Shown piece by piece: positions 46,327-63,045 of a stretch of 64,000 nt of DNA. Under the pieces are notes generated by a model. The model had not been told where the DNA came from, made no database searches, and was given only the letters and a program-made list of their open reading frames with translations. Position numbers and translations under genes: made by a program. Source of the stretch: Mycobacterium spongiae (GTDB lineage Bacteria > Actinomycetota > Actinomycetes > Mycobacteriales > Mycobacteriaceae); NCBI RefSeq assembly GCF_018278905.1, contig NZ_CP046600.1, positions 4,898,001 through 4,962,000 on the forward strand, given 5' to 3'. Numbering within the stretch: the stretch's first letter is position 1; each line of letters starts with the position of its first letter.

Positions 46327-52143
<5,817 letters not shown>

Positions 52144-52501
52144 TTGGCGCCTCTCTGTGTCAAGGATTCGGTTGGCCAGTTGTATGGTGGCGATTGGCCG
52201 GTCCAGTGAGTGACTTGTCTGAAGTGCTGCTGAAGGGGTGTATCGGCGGGTCACCGGCCCTCACTCAAAGCCGTCCTAACGACCAGAGACCGCCTTCTAA
52301 CTGCACAAACACCGTGCCCCCGGCGGGACTCGGACCCACGCTGGGCGGATTCTAAGAACGGCCGTTGTCGGCGCCCTCTGACCTGATTCGACATCTAGAT
52401 AACAGGTCAAGGGATAGCTTGTCGTTTCTCACGCAATCGCTGCGATATGGCTAGCCCGAGCCATCGCGCAAGCATCGTCGGCGAACCGCGGCCCTACTGC
52501 C
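52144..52501. other. Intergenic stretch after PE_PGRS B
   Basis: A 358-bp region without a protein gene. It contains a tRNA-like 3' half on the minus strand at 52312-52372 (listed separately). The rest has lower GC and no motifs I recognise. Confidence 0.5.
52312..52372 (-). pseudogene. Degenerate tRNA 3'-half (possible former attachment site)
   Basis: Read on the minus strand, the sequence contains a T-arm-like GTGGGTCCGAGTCCCGC and an acceptor-like CGGGGGCAC, preceded by an anticodon-arm-like stretch around TCTTAGA. A normal T loop would be TTCGAGT; here one base differs, and the anticodon stem has a mismatch. No matching 5' half (acceptor strand, D arm) is visible upstream. tRNA 3' ends are common phage and island integration sites, so this may be a scar of one such event in the 12-kb insertion. 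Confidence 0.45.
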
Positions 52502-52948
52502 CTAGTGGCACACCCAGGTCACGATCCATCCGCCGCCGAGCCTGGTCGTCGCATCCAGTTCTGCCGCCTGGCGCGAGCGTCCGACCCCGCCATGGTAATG
52601 AGTGCCGTCGTGGGCGATGGCGCCGCACTTCGTGAAAACGCTGAACACTCTGCAGGTGTCGTGGTTGCACTGGCGCAGCGCCTCGGTCTCCGCCAGCGCT
52701 CGAGTTCGATAGCCCCACGATTGTCCTGCAGCGCCGGTCTCGGCGACGGCGATCGCACCATATATTGGGGGTTTCGGCGGGACCGGAGGTACGGGCCGCG
52801 CAGCGGCGATCGAACCCTTTCCGCTATGCGCAACCGCATCGTGGGTAGGGGCGTCAAAAGGATGCAAGAGCGTGATGATCACGGCGGCACTCGCGACCAG
52901 AGCGGCTACCACAAGTACCACCAGACGACGATGGAGCTTTATCCACAT
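52502..52948 (-). CDS. DUF4189-type secreted protein
   Basis: A 148-residue protein. The N-terminal hydrophobic segment (RRLVVLVVAALVASAAVIITLL) acts as a signal or anchor. A Pro-rich spacer follows (PVPPVPPKPPI), then a DUF4189 domain: YGAIAVAETGAAGQSWGYRT, ALAETEALRQCNHDTCRVFSVFTKCGAIAHDG and the end GWIVTWVCH, with four cysteines for two disulfides. M. tuberculosis members (Rv1813c, Rv1269c as I recall) are secreted, some hypoxia-induced. It lies in the insertion, convergent with PE_PGRS B. Function unknown. Confidence 0.85.
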   Translation of the reverse strand: MWIKLHRRLVVLVVAALVASAAVIITLLHPFDAPTHDAVAHSGKGSIAAARPVPPVPPKPPIYGAIAVAETGAAGQSWGYRTRALAETEALRQCNHDTCRVFSVFTKCGAIAHDGTHYHGGVGRSRQAAELDATTRLGGGWIVTWVCH

Positions 52949-53477
52949 TCCACTACCTTCCCTAACATCAACGATCCGCAGCTAGAACATCGCGGCGGAG
53001 CTGACCCCTGGGTGCTCGCGCAAGCTGTCCGTGGAATTTTGCGTCTTTCCCGAGCGACTGTCACCGACGACAATCGAAGGGCGGTAGATGGTGGGCGGTA
53101 TTCCCGCGGCCATCCGCCCACGCACGTCAGCTTCGGCGACGACGCCGGGCAGCAAGGCGCTGCCGAGAAAACCTGGAAACCTGGTCATCAATACGGTCAT
53201 CGTCACACTTCCTGGAAGCCAATCACGAAACGGAGCTAAGCTGCGTGCCCGGTGCACCGTTCGAGTAACTCAACGCTAGCGATCACGGGACTGTGTCAAG
53301 AGGGCATTTTGGCCCATGACGACCGTCATTAGTCCTCGGCTCGACAACCGCGAAGACTTGGTGCCCACCCTCACGATCATGATGATCTCGAGCGGCACGA
53401 TTACCGACCCGGTCGGCGAATAGCGCGCGGTCGGGATCAGACCCGAGGAGAAATGACCCCGACTCCGTCGTCACGCA
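52949..53477. other. Right part of the 12-kb insertion up to cyp126
   Basis: About 530 bp with one probable gene relic (52982-53200, listed separately) and, from about 53413, the right copy of the flanking direct repeat. Between 53200 and 53410 I see no coding signal on either strand. Confidence 0.5.
52982..53200 (-). pseudogene. Possible N-terminal relic of an SDR/epimerase-type gene
   Basis: The frame from 53200 reads MTVLMTRFPGFLGSALLPGV, which resembles the Rossmann opening (TGFPGFLGSALL) of extended short-chain dehydrogenases, with the first Gly changed to Arg. After about 40 residues the similarity is lost and the frame ends in low-complexity sequence. A broken gene left in the insertion is the simplest reading; chance resemblance cannot be excluded. 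Confidence 0.35.
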
Positions 53478-53680
53478 CTAGCGCTCACGCAATTCCACCG
53501 CCAGGTGCCGGATACCGGTGTGGCGGTTACTGCGAGTCCATTCGACGGGCGCCACCCGCCGCACCGCACCGAAGCGCGACAGCAGTTCTTCATACAGCAC
53601 CCGCAACTCCAGCCGGGCCAGATTGGCACCCAGGCAATAGTGCACTCCTTGTCCGAAGCCCAAGTGTGGATTCGGTTTTC
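53413..53680. repeat. Right direct repeat: decayed Rv0779c-like 3' end plus cyp126 3' end
   Basis: From GACCCGGTCGGCG at about 53408 the sequence resumes the end of the Rv0779c-like gene (GATCAGACCCGAGGA and ATGACCCCGAC), but about 50 bp of that tail is deleted. It then runs on into the real cyp126 3' end. The matching left copy is at 41464-41673. The two copies differ in complementary ways: the left has the intact Rv0779c-like end and a broken cyp126 tail, the right the reverse. Confidence 0.85.
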
Positions 53681-54743
53681 GGGTGATGTCGAATTCATCA
53701 GCCCTCTCGAACACGAGGGCGTCGCGGTTGGCCGAGCCCTCCCAAATTTGCACCTTCTGTCCAGCCTCGATCGGCTGTCCGCCGAGCGTGCTGTCGCACG
53801 TGGCGGTGCGCCGCTTGGACGGCGACGGCGATGTCCAGCGGACGATCTCCTCGATCGCCGTCGGCAACAAGTCCAGATCGTTGCGCAATGACCGCAATTG
53901 GTCAGGGTGCTCGGCCAAGGCCAGCAGTCCGCCGGCGACGGCGTTGCGCGTCGTCTCGGCACCGGCACTGAACAATAAGCTGAAGAATAGGTACAGTTCG
54001 AGATCCGACAATGCTTGCGTCGCATCGCTGTCGTTCGGGTCGTCGATGGCCGCGTTGGCGACGACCGACAGCATGTCGTCGGTGGGATTGGCACGTTTCG
54101 ACGCGATCAACTGCTGGCCGTAGTCGTACATGCGCGAGGCCGCGTCGGCATTCTCCGAGACCGCCAGCTGCGAAACGGACGCTTTGCGCGAGCCGCCGAA
54201 GTCGAATTGCGGCTCGATCGCCTCGAACAGCCAATGCCGTTCGGACTCAGGAACTCCCAACAGAATGCAGATCATCTGCATCGGAAGTTCGGCAGCGATC
54301 TCAACCACGAAGTCGAACGGTTCGCCTGGCACCACCGAGTCCAACAGCCGACGCGCGCGGGCTCGCAGGTCGTCTTCGACGCGACGAATCATCCGTGGCG
54401 TCAACCCGGAGCTGACCAGGCGCCGAATCTGCGAATGCCGCGGGTCGTCCATCATGTTGAGCACTTGGCCCGCGATGGCTAGGTCCTGCAACAGCGTGCC
54501 GCCGAACTGGCGCTCGCCTCCGGTGACCGAGGAGTACGTCGCCGGATCGCGCAACACTTCAAGCGTTTCCGCGTACGTCGCGACCGACCAGAAACCCTCG
54601 CCGTCCGGGGTGTTGTCGGTCGGCTCGTGCCAGTAGACCGGCGCCTCACGACGGTGCAGGGAGAACAGCTCGTGCGGAAATCCATGGGCGAAGTTGTCCA
54701 GATCGGTGAAGTCGATTCCCGCGAGCGCGCCGAGGACGGTCAT
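53478..54743 (-). CDS. cyp126: Cytochrome P450 CYP126
   Basis: A 421-residue P450. The I-helix oxygen-binding motif [15 protein letters not shown], the K-helix Glu-x-x-Arg in [12 protein letters not shown] and the heme loop [20 protein letters not shown] (Cys ligand) are all present. The N-terminus [21 protein letters not shown] fits the CYP126 family (Rv0778), whose natural substrate is unsettled. The ATG overlaps the purB stop by four bases, so it is co-transcribed with purB. It needs ferredoxin and reductase partners from elsewhere. Its last 170 bp are duplicated at 41464-41673. Confidence 0.95.
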   Translation of the reverse strand: MTVLGALAGIDFTDLDNFAHGFPHELFSLHRREAPVYWHEPTDNTPDGEGFWSVATYAETLEVLRDPATYSSVTGGERQFGGTLLQDLAIAGQVLNMMDDPRHSQIRRLVSSGLTPRMIRRVEDDLRARARRLLDSVVPGEPFDFVVEIAAELPMQMICILLGVPESERHWLFEAIEPQFDFGGSRKASVSQLAVSENADAASRMYDYGQQLIASKRANPTDDMLSVVANAAIDDPNDSDATQALSDLELYLFFSLLFSAGAETTRNAVAGGLLALAEHPDQLRSLRNDLDLLPTAIEEIVRWTSPSPSKRRTATCDSTLGGQPIEAGQKVQIWEGSANRDALVFERADEFDITRKPNPHLGFGQGVHYCLGANLARLELRVLYEELLSRFGAVRRVAPVEWTRSNRHTGIRHLAVELRER

Positions 54744-56167
54744 AGAATCGCTCCTGGGGTGTACTTTGCGGCCTCCGGGTAGCGGCCCACGAGCTTGTCG
54801 ACACCGGCGACCACCTGGTCGACCTGGTCGCCAGCAGCACCGGTGAAGGCCTTCTTGTCGGCCAGCGCCGCGTCCAGCGCCGCTCGGTCCAGGGGCAGCC
54901 GCGGATCGGCGGCCAACCGGTCCAGCAAGTCGGGCTCGGCGCCATGTTCCCGCATGGCCAGCGCCGTCGCCACCGCGTGCTCCGAGATGACGTGGTGGGC
55001 GGACTCGCGACCCATCCCCGCGCGCACCACGGCCATCAACACCTTGGTGGTGGCCAGGAACGGCAAATAGCGGTCCAGTTCACGTTGGATCACCGCGGGG
55101 TAAGCCCCGAATTCGTCCAGCACGGTCAAGAAGGTCTCGATCTGCCCGTCAATAGCAAAGAAGCTGTCCGGCAACGCAACCCGGCGCACCACCGAGCAGA
55201 ACACGTCGCCCTCGTTCCACTGCGCGCCGGCCAGCTCGGCCACCATCGAGGCATAGCCGCGTAGCACAACCTGCAACCCGTTGACCCGTTCGCAACTGCG
55301 GGTGTTCATCTTGTGCGGCATGGCCGACGAACCAACCTGCCCCGCAGCGAAACCCTCGGTGACAAGCTCGTGGCCCGCCATCAGTCGGATGGTGTGTGCC
55401 AGTGACGACGGCCCCGCTCCAAGCTGCACCAGCGCCGACACCACATCATGATCCAGCGAACGCGGATAGACCTGACCGACGCTCGTCAAAACCGTTGCGA
55501 AACCTAAAAGGTCGGCCACACGACGCTCGACTTCGGCCAGCGCCGCCGCATCGTGGCCCACAAGGTCGAGCATGTCCTGCGCCGTGCCCATGGGGCCTTT
55601 GATGCCGCGCAGTGGGTAACGGTCGATCAACTCCCGCAGCCTGGCCAACGCGGTCAGCGTCTCTTGCGCCGCCGAGGCGAACCGCTTGCCCAAGGTGGTG
55701 GCCTGCGCCGCCACATTGTGACTACGGCCGGCCATGACCAGATCGCGATAGGCCACGGCCCGCTCGGCAAGCCGCGCCACCACCGCCACCCCATGGGCGA
55801 ATACGACGTCCAGTGACCGTCGGATCTGCAGCTGCTCCACATTCTCGGTGAGGTCGCGGCTGGTCATCCCCTTGTGCACGTGCTCATGGCCAGCCAGCGC
55901 GTTGAATTCCTCGATGCGGGCCTTGACGTCGTGGCGCAGCACGCGTTCCCGGGCGGCGATCGAGGCCAAGTCCACATCGTCGAGCACCCGCTCGTAGTCG
56001 GCGATCGCGTCCTCGGGGATGTCAGCGCCTTTCGCACCCAGGTCGACCTGTGCTCGCAGCACAGCCATCCAGAGGCGCCGCTCCGCCACGATCTTGGCCT
56101 CCGGCGACCAGATTGCGACCATCTCGGCGCTCGCGTACCGGGTGGCCAGCACGTTCGGAATGCTCAC
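54740..56167 (-). CDS. purB: Adenylosuccinate lyase
   Basis: A 475-residue fumarase-superfamily lyase that acts twice in purine synthesis, releasing fumarate from SAICAR and from adenylosuccinate. It begins [20 protein letters not shown] and shows [39 protein letters not shown] and the signature [19 protein letters not shown] with the mobile-loop Ser. cyp126 follows directly with a four-base overlap, a mycobacterial arrangement. It is divergent from the DUF429 gene (170 bp). Confidence 0.97.
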   Translation of the reverse strand: MSIPNVLATRYASAEMVAIWSPEAKIVAERRLWMAVLRAQVDLGAKGADIPEDAIADYERVLDDVDLASIAARERVLRHDVKARIEEFNALAGHEHVHKGMTSRDLTENVEQLQIRRSLDVVFAHGVAVVARLAERAVAYRDLVMAGRSHNVAAQATTLGKRFASAAQETLTALARLRELIDRYPLRGIKGPMGTAQDMLDLVGHDAAALAEVERRVADLLGFATVLTSVGQVYPRSLDHDVVSALVQLGAGPSSLAHTIRLMAGHELVTEGFAAGQVGSSAMPHKMNTRSCERVNGLQVVLRGYASMVAELAGAQWNEGDVFCSVVRRVALPDSFFAIDGQIETFLTVLDEFGAYPAVIQRELDRYLPFLATTKVLMAVVRAGMGRESAHHVISEHAVATALAMREHGAEPDLLDRLAADPRLPLDRAALDAALADKKAFTGAAGDQVDQVVAGVDKLVGRYPEAAKYTPGAIL

Positions 56168-56337
56168 TTAGTCCTCACGAAGACACAGCTTACGGTCGCA
56201 GCTGATGCGTTGTCGCTCGTAGGCGAGCACACCGACCCTCCCTCCCGGCTGCGGCCACTGTGGCGGATGTGACAGGAAGACGGGGATGCCGGGCTGGCCC
56301 CGCAGCGTCCCCGCGCGACCCGCCATAACCTAGGCGG

Positions 56338-57099
56338 ATGCATTTCGCGGGCGTCGACCTGGCCTGGGGCGCCCGTAATCCGACCGGTCTCGCGGTGGTC
56401 GACGGCGACGGTCATCTCGTGCACACCAGCGCCGCCCGAACCGACGCCGCCGTGCTGGCCACGCTGCGACCGTACGTGCAGGGGGATTGCCTGGTGGCGT
56501 TCGACGCACCGCTGGTGGTGACCAACCGGACGGGCCAGCGGCCGGCCGAGACCATGCTCAACCGCGACTTTCGTAGGTTCGAGGCCGGCGCGCACCCAAC
56601 CAACACCGGAAGGCCCGAGTTCGCCATGGGTCCCCGCGCCGCGCGGCTGGCGCGCGAATTGCGCCTCGACATGGACTCGCTTTCGGCGGCGCCGCGGCGC
56701 GCCATCGAGGTCTACCCACATGCGGCGACGGTGGCTCTGTTTCGCCTGCCGCGCACGCTGAAGTACAAGGCCAAGCCTGGCCGCAGCGTTGACCAGCTGA
56801 AATCGGAGTTGCTGCGGCTGATGGACCAGGTGGAGGGCCTCGCGCACGCTGCAGTCCCGCTGAGGGTTACCGGTAACGCCGATTGGCTTGAGCTGCGTCG
56901 GCAGGTGTCGGCCGCAGGGTCCAAAAGCGACCTACGTCGCGTAGAGGACCCCGTCGACGCCGTCGTCTGCGCCTACGTGGCGCTGTTCGCCACTCACTAC
57001 CCCACCGCCGTCACGATCTACGGCGACCTCGACACCGGCTACATCGTGACGCCGTCGCTGCCCGCCGACTTGGCGCCGGCACCCCGTACCCGCCGCTGA
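56338..57099 (+). CDS. DUF429 family protein (Rv0776c-like)
   Basis: A 253-residue protein of the DUF429 (predicted RNase H-like nuclease) family: MHFAGVDLAWGARNPTGLAV at the N-terminus gives the first acidic residue, CLVAFDAPLVVTNRTGQRPAE a second, and ALRAI-type sequence with DPVDAVVCAYVALFATHY gives a late Asp-x-x-Asp-like segment (EDPVDAVVCA). The family has an RNase H fold with unproven function. It corresponds to Rv0776c as I recall. It is convergent with the TetR gene with four bases between the stop codons. Confidence 0.88.
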   Translation: MHFAGVDLAWGARNPTGLAVVDGDGHLVHTSAARTDAAVLATLRPYVQGDCLVAFDAPLVVTNRTGQRPAETMLNRDFRRFEAGAHPTNTGRPEFAMGPRAARLARELRLDMDSLSAAPRRAIEVYPHAATVALFRLPRTLKYKAKPGRSVDQLKSELLRLMDQVEGLAHAAVPLRVTGNADWLELRRQVSAAGSKSDLRRVEDPVDAVVCAYVALFATHYPTAVTIYGDLDTGYIVTPSLPADLAPAPRTRR

Positions 57100-57103
57100 G
57101 GCG

Positions 57104-57724
57104 TCAGACCCCAACAGCTCGCTGGTCTACCGGCGCGAGCACATCGATGAGGTCGACCACGGTGGCCAGCGCGGCGTTGCGCGGATCCCGCCCCTCGACC
57201 AACGCGGAAACCACCGAACCATCGACCGCGCAGATCAGGGTGCACACCAGTTCGATCGATGCCGAACGACCCGATCGCTCGATGGCCTCAGCCACCGCGC
57301 CGGCCCGCTGATGCAGGCTGCGACGCATGCTTTCCCGCAACGCGGGCAAGCGGGTACATGCGATATGGCGCTCATATCGCGAGATCAGCTGCTCAGCAAG
57401 CCCCGGACCGGACACGTCCCCCACAAGCAGGTCGACCAGCACATCAGCAGTGGTCTCGGACCCCCGTCGCCGCCGAGACAGCGCCTTGACGCGTGCCCTC
57501 AGCTGTGCCACCTCGATCATCCCGACATGTTCGACCGCGCGGGCGATCAAATCGTCGAGAGACGAGAAGTAGTAGGTAGTAGACGCCAGCGGCAGGCCGG
57601 CCTTCCGAGCAACCGCCCGGTGGCGCACCGCTTCCAACCCTCCCTCACCAAGCAGCTCGGCGGCAGCGCTTACCAACGCATACCGTCGACGTTCTCCCTT
57701 GGGAGTAACTGCTGCTGTTGTCAC
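57104..57724 (-). CDS. TetR-family transcriptional regulator (Rv0775-like)
   Basis: A 206-residue regulator starting with GTG at 57724 (VTTAAVTPKGERRRYALVSA). The helix-turn-helix covers AAELLGEGGLEAVRHRAVARKAGLPLASTTYYFSSLDDLI, followed by an all-helical ligand domain. The frame is open far upstream to 58303, overlapping the esterase gene on the other strand, but those residues are not coding in character. It is divergent from the esterase gene (about 60 bp between starts), the usual layout for local control of the neighbouring gene. Matches Rv0775 from memory. Confidence 0.9.
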   Translation of the reverse strand: MTTAAVTPKGERRRYALVSAAAELLGEGGLEAVRHRAVARKAGLPLASTTYYFSSLDDLIARAVEHVGMIEVAQLRARVKALSRRRRGSETTADVLVDLLVGDVSGPGLAEQLISRYERHIACTRLPALRESMRRSLHQRAGAVAEAIERSGRSASIELVCTLICAVDGSVVSALVEGRDPRNAALATVVDLIDVLAPVDQRAVGV

Positions 57725-57784
57725 GCCCAACCATGCTGCCAGCAAAAGTGGTACTGCATTGCCATTTTGGTCAAACGTCCTGGC

Positions 57785-58696
57785 ATGATGGCCGGCATGC
57801 CCATCCTGAGTCGCCGCGCCGTGCTCGGTCTTGGCGCCAGCGCGACTTGTGGTGCGGCTGCGGCATATGCGCTCGACATGCTGATTCAACCCAAAACGTC
57901 GGACGCCATGCCCGCTACTGGCACAAGCGTTCCATTGGCCCCGGCCACACCTCTCGAACCCGCCCCACCGGCCCCGGCAGCAGCGGCACCAACGATGGTG
58001 ACGGGCTCGTTCGTATCCTCGGCACGTGCCGGACAGACGACCAACTGGGCGATCGCGCGGCCCCCGGGCCAGACCGGGCCGCTGCGGCCGGTGATCGCGC
58101 TGCATGGCCTGGGAGGTAGCGCCACCCGAGTGATGGACGGCGGCGTCGAGCAGGGCCTGGCCCAGGCCGTCGATGCCGGGCTGCCGCCGTTTGCGGTGGT
58201 CTCTGTCGACGGAGGGGGCAGCTACTGGCACAAGCGGGCGTCCGGCGAGGACGCGGGGGCCATGGTGCTCGACGAGCTCATCCCGCTGCTGGACACTCAC
58301 CACCTGGACACCTCCCGAGTTGCGTTCCTCGGGTGGTCAATGGGCGGCTACGGCGCGTTGCTGCTCGGCAGCCGACTGGGGCCGGCCCGCACCGCGGCGA
58401 TCTGCGCGGTGAGCCCGGCCTTGTGGCTGTCCCCCGGCGCGGTTGCCCCCGGCTCATTTGACGGCGCTGACGATTGGTCGGCGAACTCCGTGTTCGGGGT
58501 GCCCGCGCTCGGGTCGATCCCCATCCGCGTGGATTGCGGGGACAGCGATCCGTTCTACGCGGCGACCAAACAGTTTGTGGCTCAACTACCCAACCCACCG
58601 GCGGGTGGTTTCTCACCTGGTGGGCACAACGGCGGGTTCTGGAGCGCGCAGTTGCCCGCCGAACTTTCCTGGATCGCACCGCTACTCACCGCCTGA
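57785..58696 (+). CDS. Secreted alpha/beta-hydrolase esterase (Rv0774c-like)
   Basis: A 303-residue secreted esterase. The N-terminus [20 protein letters not shown] has a twin-arginine-type signal (SRRAVLG), followed by a Pro/Ala-rich spacer to about residue 70. The hydrolase domain has [16 protein letters not shown], the nucleophile Ser185 in [17 protein letters not shown], the acid in [12 protein letters not shown] and the His in [10 protein letters not shown]. Rv0774c is reported as an exported esterase affecting host responses, as I recall. Its likely regulator is the divergent TetR protein. The start is taken at 57785, the first of three close ATGs. Confidence 0.92.
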   Translation: MMAGMPILSRRAVLGLGASATCGAAAAYALDMLIQPKTSDAMPATGTSVPLAPATPLEPAPPAPAAAAPTMVTGSFVSSARAGQTTNWAIARPPGQTGPLRPVIALHGLGGSATRVMDGGVEQGLAQAVDAGLPPFAVVSVDGGGSYWHKRASGEDAGAMVLDELIPLLDTHHLDTSRVAFLGWSMGGYGALLLGSRLGPARTAAICAVSPALWLSPGAVAPGSFDGADDWSANSVFGVPALGSIPIRVDCGDSDPFYAATKQFVAQLPNPPAGGFSPGGHNGGFWSAQLPAELSWIAPLLTA

Positions 58697-58832
58697 GGCG
58701 GCTCAGCCGCGACGCCAACAGTTGCTCGATATCGGGGATGCCGTGCCCGGCGCGGGGATACGGTGGGGTTGCCGACGGCGAGGGTGCTCGGACGCTAGCG
58801 GGGTTCGGGCCAGCCGGTTTGGGAGGTGTCTC

Positions 58833-61388
58833 ATGTCCTTTGTGATTGCGGTGCCCGAGGTGCTGGGGACGGCGGCCGCGGACTTGGCGAACGTGGGCTC
58901 GATGCTGGGGGCGGCCAATGCTGCCGCGGCGGCCCCAACCACGCAGATCGTGGCCGCGGCAAACGATGAGGTGTCGGCAGCGATCGCGGCCCTGCTTTCC
59001 GCCCACGCACAGACCTATCAGGGACTCAGTGCGCAGGCTGGCGCGTTTCATGCCGAGTTCGTGCGCGCGTTGACCGCCGGTGCCGGGGCCTACGCCAGGG
59101 CGGAGGCGGCCAGCGCGGCCTCGATTAGCGACCCGCTGCTCACCGCAATCAACGCGCCTTTCCTGGCACTGACCGGGCGCCCGTTGATCGGCAACGGCGC
59201 CAATGGAACTCCGGGCACCGGGGCCGCCGGGGCACCGGGTGGATGGTTGCTCGGTGACGGTGGGGCCGGCGGCTCGGGTGCCGCGGGATTGCCCGGCGGC
59301 GCCGGTGGGGTCGCTGGGCTGATTGGCGTCGGCGGCGCTGGTGGGGCCGGTGGGAGTGGCGGGGCTGGTGGGGCCGGTGGGTCCGGTGGCTGGCTGTTCG
59401 GTAGCGGTGGCGCCGGTGGAGCCGGCGGCGACTCACTGATCGCTGCCGGTGGGTCCGGCGGGACCGGTGGGGCCGGCGGGCTGCTGGGTGCGGGCGGGCT
59501 CGGCGGTTCCGGTGGAAGCACGTTTGGAGCTGGCTTCACCGGAGGGGCCGGCGGTGCCGGTGGGACCGGGGGGCTGCTGGCCGGGCTGCTCGGCGCCGGC
59601 GGCGGTCACGGAGGTTCCGGCGGCACCGGCGGTCCCGGTGCGTCCGGGGGTGTCGGCGGAGTAGGCGGCGCGGCGGGCCTGCTCGGTGGTCCGGGCGGTG
59701 CGGGCGGGGCAGGTGGATTGGGCGACATCGGCGGAGGTGCTGGCGGGGCTGGCGGCAACGCCGGGTCGCTGTTCGGCAGCGGCGGCGCGGGAGGGGCCGG
59801 CGGCCTCGGCTTTGATAGTGCAACCGGTGGTGCGGGCGGGGCTGGCGGCGACTCCGGACTGTTGTTCGGGGCGGGCGGCAACGGCGGAGCCGGCGGCACC
59901 GGCGACGACGACGGCGGCGGCGGCGGAGCCGGTGGCGCCGCAAGTTTTCTTGGCAACGGCGGTGCGGGCGGCAGCGGCGGATTCGGACAAAACGGCGATG
60001 GGGGCGCTGGCGGGGCCGGAGGCAGCGGTGGCCTGCTCGTCGGCAACGGCGGGGCCGGCGGCGCCGGCGGCGAGGCACTTCTTGGCGCGGGCGGGACCGG
60101 CGGAGCCGGCGGCAACGGGGTGCTGATCGGCAACGGCGGCAACGGCGGCATCGGTGGCACCGGCCCAACACTGGGTGGCACCGGTACCGGCGGGATCAGC
60201 GGGCTGCTGCTAGGCCTGGACGGATTCAACGCCCCGGCAAGCACCTCGCCGCTGCACACCCTGCAGCAACAGGCACTGGCCGCGGTCAACGCCCCCATCC
60301 AGGATGTGACCGGACGACCGCTGATCGGCAACGGTATGCCCGGCGCCGCAGGAAGCGGGACCGATGGTGCACCCGGGGGTTGGCTACTCGGCGACGGCGG
60401 GGCAGGCGGATCCGGTACGGCAGACTCAGGCCTGCCCGGCGGGGCTGGTGGCGCCGCTGGACTGTGGGGCACCGGCGGAAGCGGCGGGACCGGCGCGAGT
60501 CTGACGCTCGGTGACGGCGGCGCCGGCGGAGCTGGCGGGACCGGCGGTTGGCTAATGGGCGACGGCGGGGCCGGCGGGACTGGCGGGGCCGGCAACACCG
60601 ACGGCGGAGTCGGTGGAGCCGGGGGGGCTGGTGGGCTATTCGGCGGCGGCGGGACCGGCGGACTCGGCGGGGGCAACCGTTCGCTCGGCGCCGGCGGTGC
60701 CGGCGGCGCAGGTGGGACCGGAGGGCTCCTCAGCGCGCTGGTCGGCACCGGCGGAGGTGACGGCGGCGACGGCGGATTCAGCCGAGATACCGTTGGCGGC
60801 ATGGGCGGGGCCGGCGGCAACGGCGGGCTGCTGGCCGGCCCCGGTGGAACTGGCGGCACCGGCGGAACCAACACCAGCGGCATGGGCGGGGCCGGCGGGC
60901 CGGGCGGCAATGCCGGGCTGATGTTCGGCAGTGGTGGCAGCGGCGGGAGCGGCGGCTTCGGCTTTGTTGCTGTCGGCGGGGCCGGCGGAAGCGGCGGCGA
61001 CGCCGGGCTGCTGTTCTCCAGCGGCGGGACCGGCGGGTTCGGCGGGTCCAGCGTGAACAGTGGCGGGGCCGGCGGCGCCGGCGGTAACGCCGGCTGGCTC
61101 GGCCTTGGCGGGGCTGGCGGTGCCGGCGGAGGCGGAATTGCCGACAACGGGGGCGCCGGCGGAGCCGGCGGCGTCGGCGGCCAGCTATGGGGTAGCGGCG
61201 GGGCGGGCGGCGCCGGCGGGCCAGGCGACGACGACGGCGGGACCGGTGGCAATGGCGGCAACGCTGTGCTCATCGGCAACGGCGGCAACGGCGGCAACGG
61301 CGGGACCGGCGCGGCCCCGGGTGCCGCCGGGGCGGGCGGCACCGGCGGGCTGCTCTTGGGCCAAGACGGGATCGCCGGTCTGCCGTAG
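58833..61388 (+). CDS. PE_PGRS family protein C with duplicated linker
   Basis: An 851-residue PE_PGRS protein. The PE domain ([20 protein letters not shown]) ends with the ESX motif YARAE at 87-91. A first linker has [20 protein letters not shown]. After about 300 residues of PGRS, a second linker occurs near residues 470-500 ([20 protein letters not shown] then GRPLIGNG), followed by another PGRS stretch to the end, so the protein is a tandem of two linker-PGRS halves. It lies between the esterase and ggtA, which are close neighbours in M. tuberculosis as I recall, so it is an extra gene here. The ATG follows GGGAGG. Confidence 0.95.
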   Translation: MSFVIAVPEVLGTAAADLANVGSMLGAANAAAAAPTTQIVAAANDEVSAAIAALLSAHAQTYQGLSAQAGAFHAEFVRALTAGAGAYARAEAASAASISDPLLTAINAPFLALTGRPLIGNGANGTPGTGAAGAPGGWLLGDGGAGGSGAAGLPGGAGGVAGLIGVGGAGGAGGSGGAGGAGGSGGWLFGSGGAGGAGGDSLIAAGGSGGTGGAGGLLGAGGLGGSGGSTFGAGFTGGAGGAGGTGGLLAGLLGAGGGHGGSGGTGGPGASGGVGGVGGAAGLLGGPGGAGGAGGLGDIGGGAGGAGGNAGSLFGSGGAGGAGGLGFDSATGGAGGAGGDSGLLFGAGGNGGAGGTGDDDGGGGGAGGAASFLGNGGAGGSGGFGQNGDGGAGGAGGSGGLLVGNGGAGGAGGEALLGAGGTGGAGGNGVLIGNGGNGGIGGTGPTLGGTGTGGISGLLLGLDGFNAPASTSPLHTLQQQALAAVNAPIQDVTGRPLIGNGMPGAAGSGTDGAPGGWLLGDGGAGGSGTADSGLPGGAGGAAGLWGTGGSGGTGASLTLGDGGAGGAGGTGGWLMGDGGAGGTGGAGNTDGGVGGAGGAGGLFGGGGTGGLGGGNRSLGAGGAGGAGGTGGLLSALVGTGGGDGGDGGFSRDTVGGMGGAGGNGGLLAGPGGTGGTGGTNTSGMGGAGGPGGNAGLMFGSGGSGGSGGFGFVAVGGAGGSGGDAGLLFSSGGTGGFGGSSVNSGGAGGAGGNAGWLGLGGAGGAGGGGIADNGGAGGAGGVGGQLWGSGGAGGAGGPGDDDGGTGGNGGNAVLIGNGGNGGNGGTGAAPGAAGAGGTGGLLLGQDGIAGLP

Positions 61389-61461
61389 CTGGGCGTGCCG
61401 CAGAAACCGCGCGGCCGACATCGGCGTTGAGCCGGCCAGGACGGCGTGCGACGATCCCAAG

Positions 61462-63045
61462 GTGAGCGCCCCCTTCGGTTGGAGCTTCCCCTACGCGTGG
61501 CCCCGCATGCCCGTCACGGCGGCCAACATCGTGTGCACATCACAACCTCTGGCCGCCCAAGCGGGTCTGCGCATGCTGGCCGAGGGCGGGACGGCGGCCG
61601 ACGCCGCCATCGCGACGGCCATCACCCTGACCCTCGTGGAACCGGTGTCCAACGGGATCGGCTCGGATGCCTTCGCCATCGTCTGGGACGGGCGCAAGAT
61701 TCACGGGCTCAACGCATCCGGGCGCTCGCCCGCAGCGTGGACGCCAGAGTACTTCGGCGGCAACGCGGTTCCCGCACTCGGCTGGAATTCGGTGACCGTT
61801 CCCGGCGCGGTGTCGGCGTGGGTCGAACTGCACGCCAAGTTCGGCACGCTCCCCTTCGAAAGGCTCTTCGATCTCGCGATCTCCTATGGCCGTAACGGCT
61901 TTCTGGTCTCGCCAACTGTCGCCACCCAGTGGGCACAGCAGGTTGCGCTATTCGATTCCCAGCCGGGCTTCGCCGAAGCGTTCCTGCCCGGCGGGCGCCC
62001 GCCGAAGCCGGGCGAACGATTTACCTTCCCGGAGCATGCCGCCACGCTGGAGAAGATTGCCGCCACCAACGGCGCGGCGTTCTACCGCGGCGAGCTCTCC
62101 GAAAAGCTCGAGGACCATGCGACGGCCAACGGTGGCGTCATGCGCGCCAGCGATCTGGCGGCGCACCGCAGCGACTGGGTCGACACGATCACCGGAACCT
62201 ACCGCGGGTACACCATCCATGAGATACCCCCGAACGGCCAGGGCATCATCGCCTTGATCGCCCTGGGAATCCTCGAACAGTTCGACATGTCGTCGTGGTC
62301 AGTGGATTCCGCGGATAGCGTGCACGTGCAGATCGAGGCACTGAAGCTTGCCTTCGCCGACGCGCAGGCCTACGTCACCGACATCGACCACATGCCCCTG
62401 CACCCGGAGCGCCTCCTCGACAGGGACTACTTGAAACAACGGGCCGCCCTGATTGATCGGAAGCGGGCGAAGCCCGCCTACGCCGGCTCCCCGAAGGGCG
62501 GCACCGTGTATCTGACCGCCGCGGATGCGACCGGGATGATGGTGTCAATGATCCAGTCGAACTATCTGGGCTTCGGATCCGGGGTGGTGGTGCCCGGCAC
62601 CGGTATCTCGTTGCAGAACCGCGGCTCGGAATTCACGGTGAAACAGGGACATCCCAACCAAGTGGCACCGCACAAGCGGCCCTATCACACGATCATCCCG
62701 GGCTTTATGACGAAAGACGGCGCACCGGTAATGAGCTTCGGGGTAATGGGCGGCACGATGCAACCGCAGGGTCATGTGCAGCTCGTGGTGCGCATCGCAG
62801 ACTACGGCCAGAACCCGCAGGCGGCCTGCGACGGTCCCCGGTTCCGCTGGGTGCAGGGGATGCAGGTCAGCTGCGAGCAGGGCTTCCCCGCCGCCACGCT
62901 GGACGAACTCCGCCGACGTGGGCACGAACCGGTGGCGGCAGAACACTTCGGCCAGTTCGGCAGTTGCCAGGCGATCTGGCGACTCGACGACGGCTATGTT
63001 GCGGCCAGCGATCCACGGCGCGACGGCCAGGCAGCAGCGTTTTAG
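61462..63045 (+). CDS. ggtA: Gamma-glutamyltranspeptidase family protein GgtA
   Basis: A 527-residue Ntn-hydrolase of the gamma-glutamyltransferase family. The start is a GTG at 61462 ([20 protein letters not shown]). Conserved parts are [30 protein letters not shown] and [19 protein letters not shown], with the likely autocatalytic Thr348 in [20 protein letters not shown] and the small-subunit [20 protein letters not shown] and [15 protein letters not shown]. It has no signal peptide, so it may be cytosolic or act as a cephalosporin acylase-like enzyme. It overlaps the convergent purD by four bases. Confidence 0.93.
   Translation: MSAPFGWSFPYAWPRMPVTAANIVCTSQPLAAQAGLRMLAEGGTAADAAIATAITLTLVEPVSNGIGSDAFAIVWDGRKIHGLNASGRSPAAWTPEYFGGNAVPALGWNSVTVPGAVSAWVELHAKFGTLPFERLFDLAISYGRNGFLVSPTVATQWAQQVALFDSQPGFAEAFLPGGRPPKPGERFTFPEHAATLEKIAATNGAAFYRGELSEKLEDHATANGGVMRASDLAAHRSDWVDTITGTYRGYTIHEIPPNGQGIIALIALGILEQFDMSSWSVDSADSVHVQIEALKLAFADAQAYVTDIDHMPLHPERLLDRDYLKQRAALIDRKRAKPAYAGSPKGGTVYLTAADATGMMVSMIQSNYLGFGSGVVVPGTGISLQNRGSEFTVKQGHPNQVAPHKRPYHTIIPGFMTKDGAPVMSFGVMGGTMQPQGHVQLVVRIADYGQNPQAACDGPRFRWVQGMQVSCEQGFPAATLDELRRRGHEPVAAEHFGQFGSCQAIWRLDDGYVAASDPRRDGQAAAF

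Noticed and set aside
57104..58303. 399-residue form of the TetR regulator
   Set aside because: The upstream half overlaps the esterase gene antisense and has no regulator similarity; the GTG at 57724 gives the normal length.
61060..61461. N-terminal extension of ggtA into PE_PGRS C
   Set aside because: The extra residues are an alternative frame of the PGRS region; the GTG at 61462 fits the family start.
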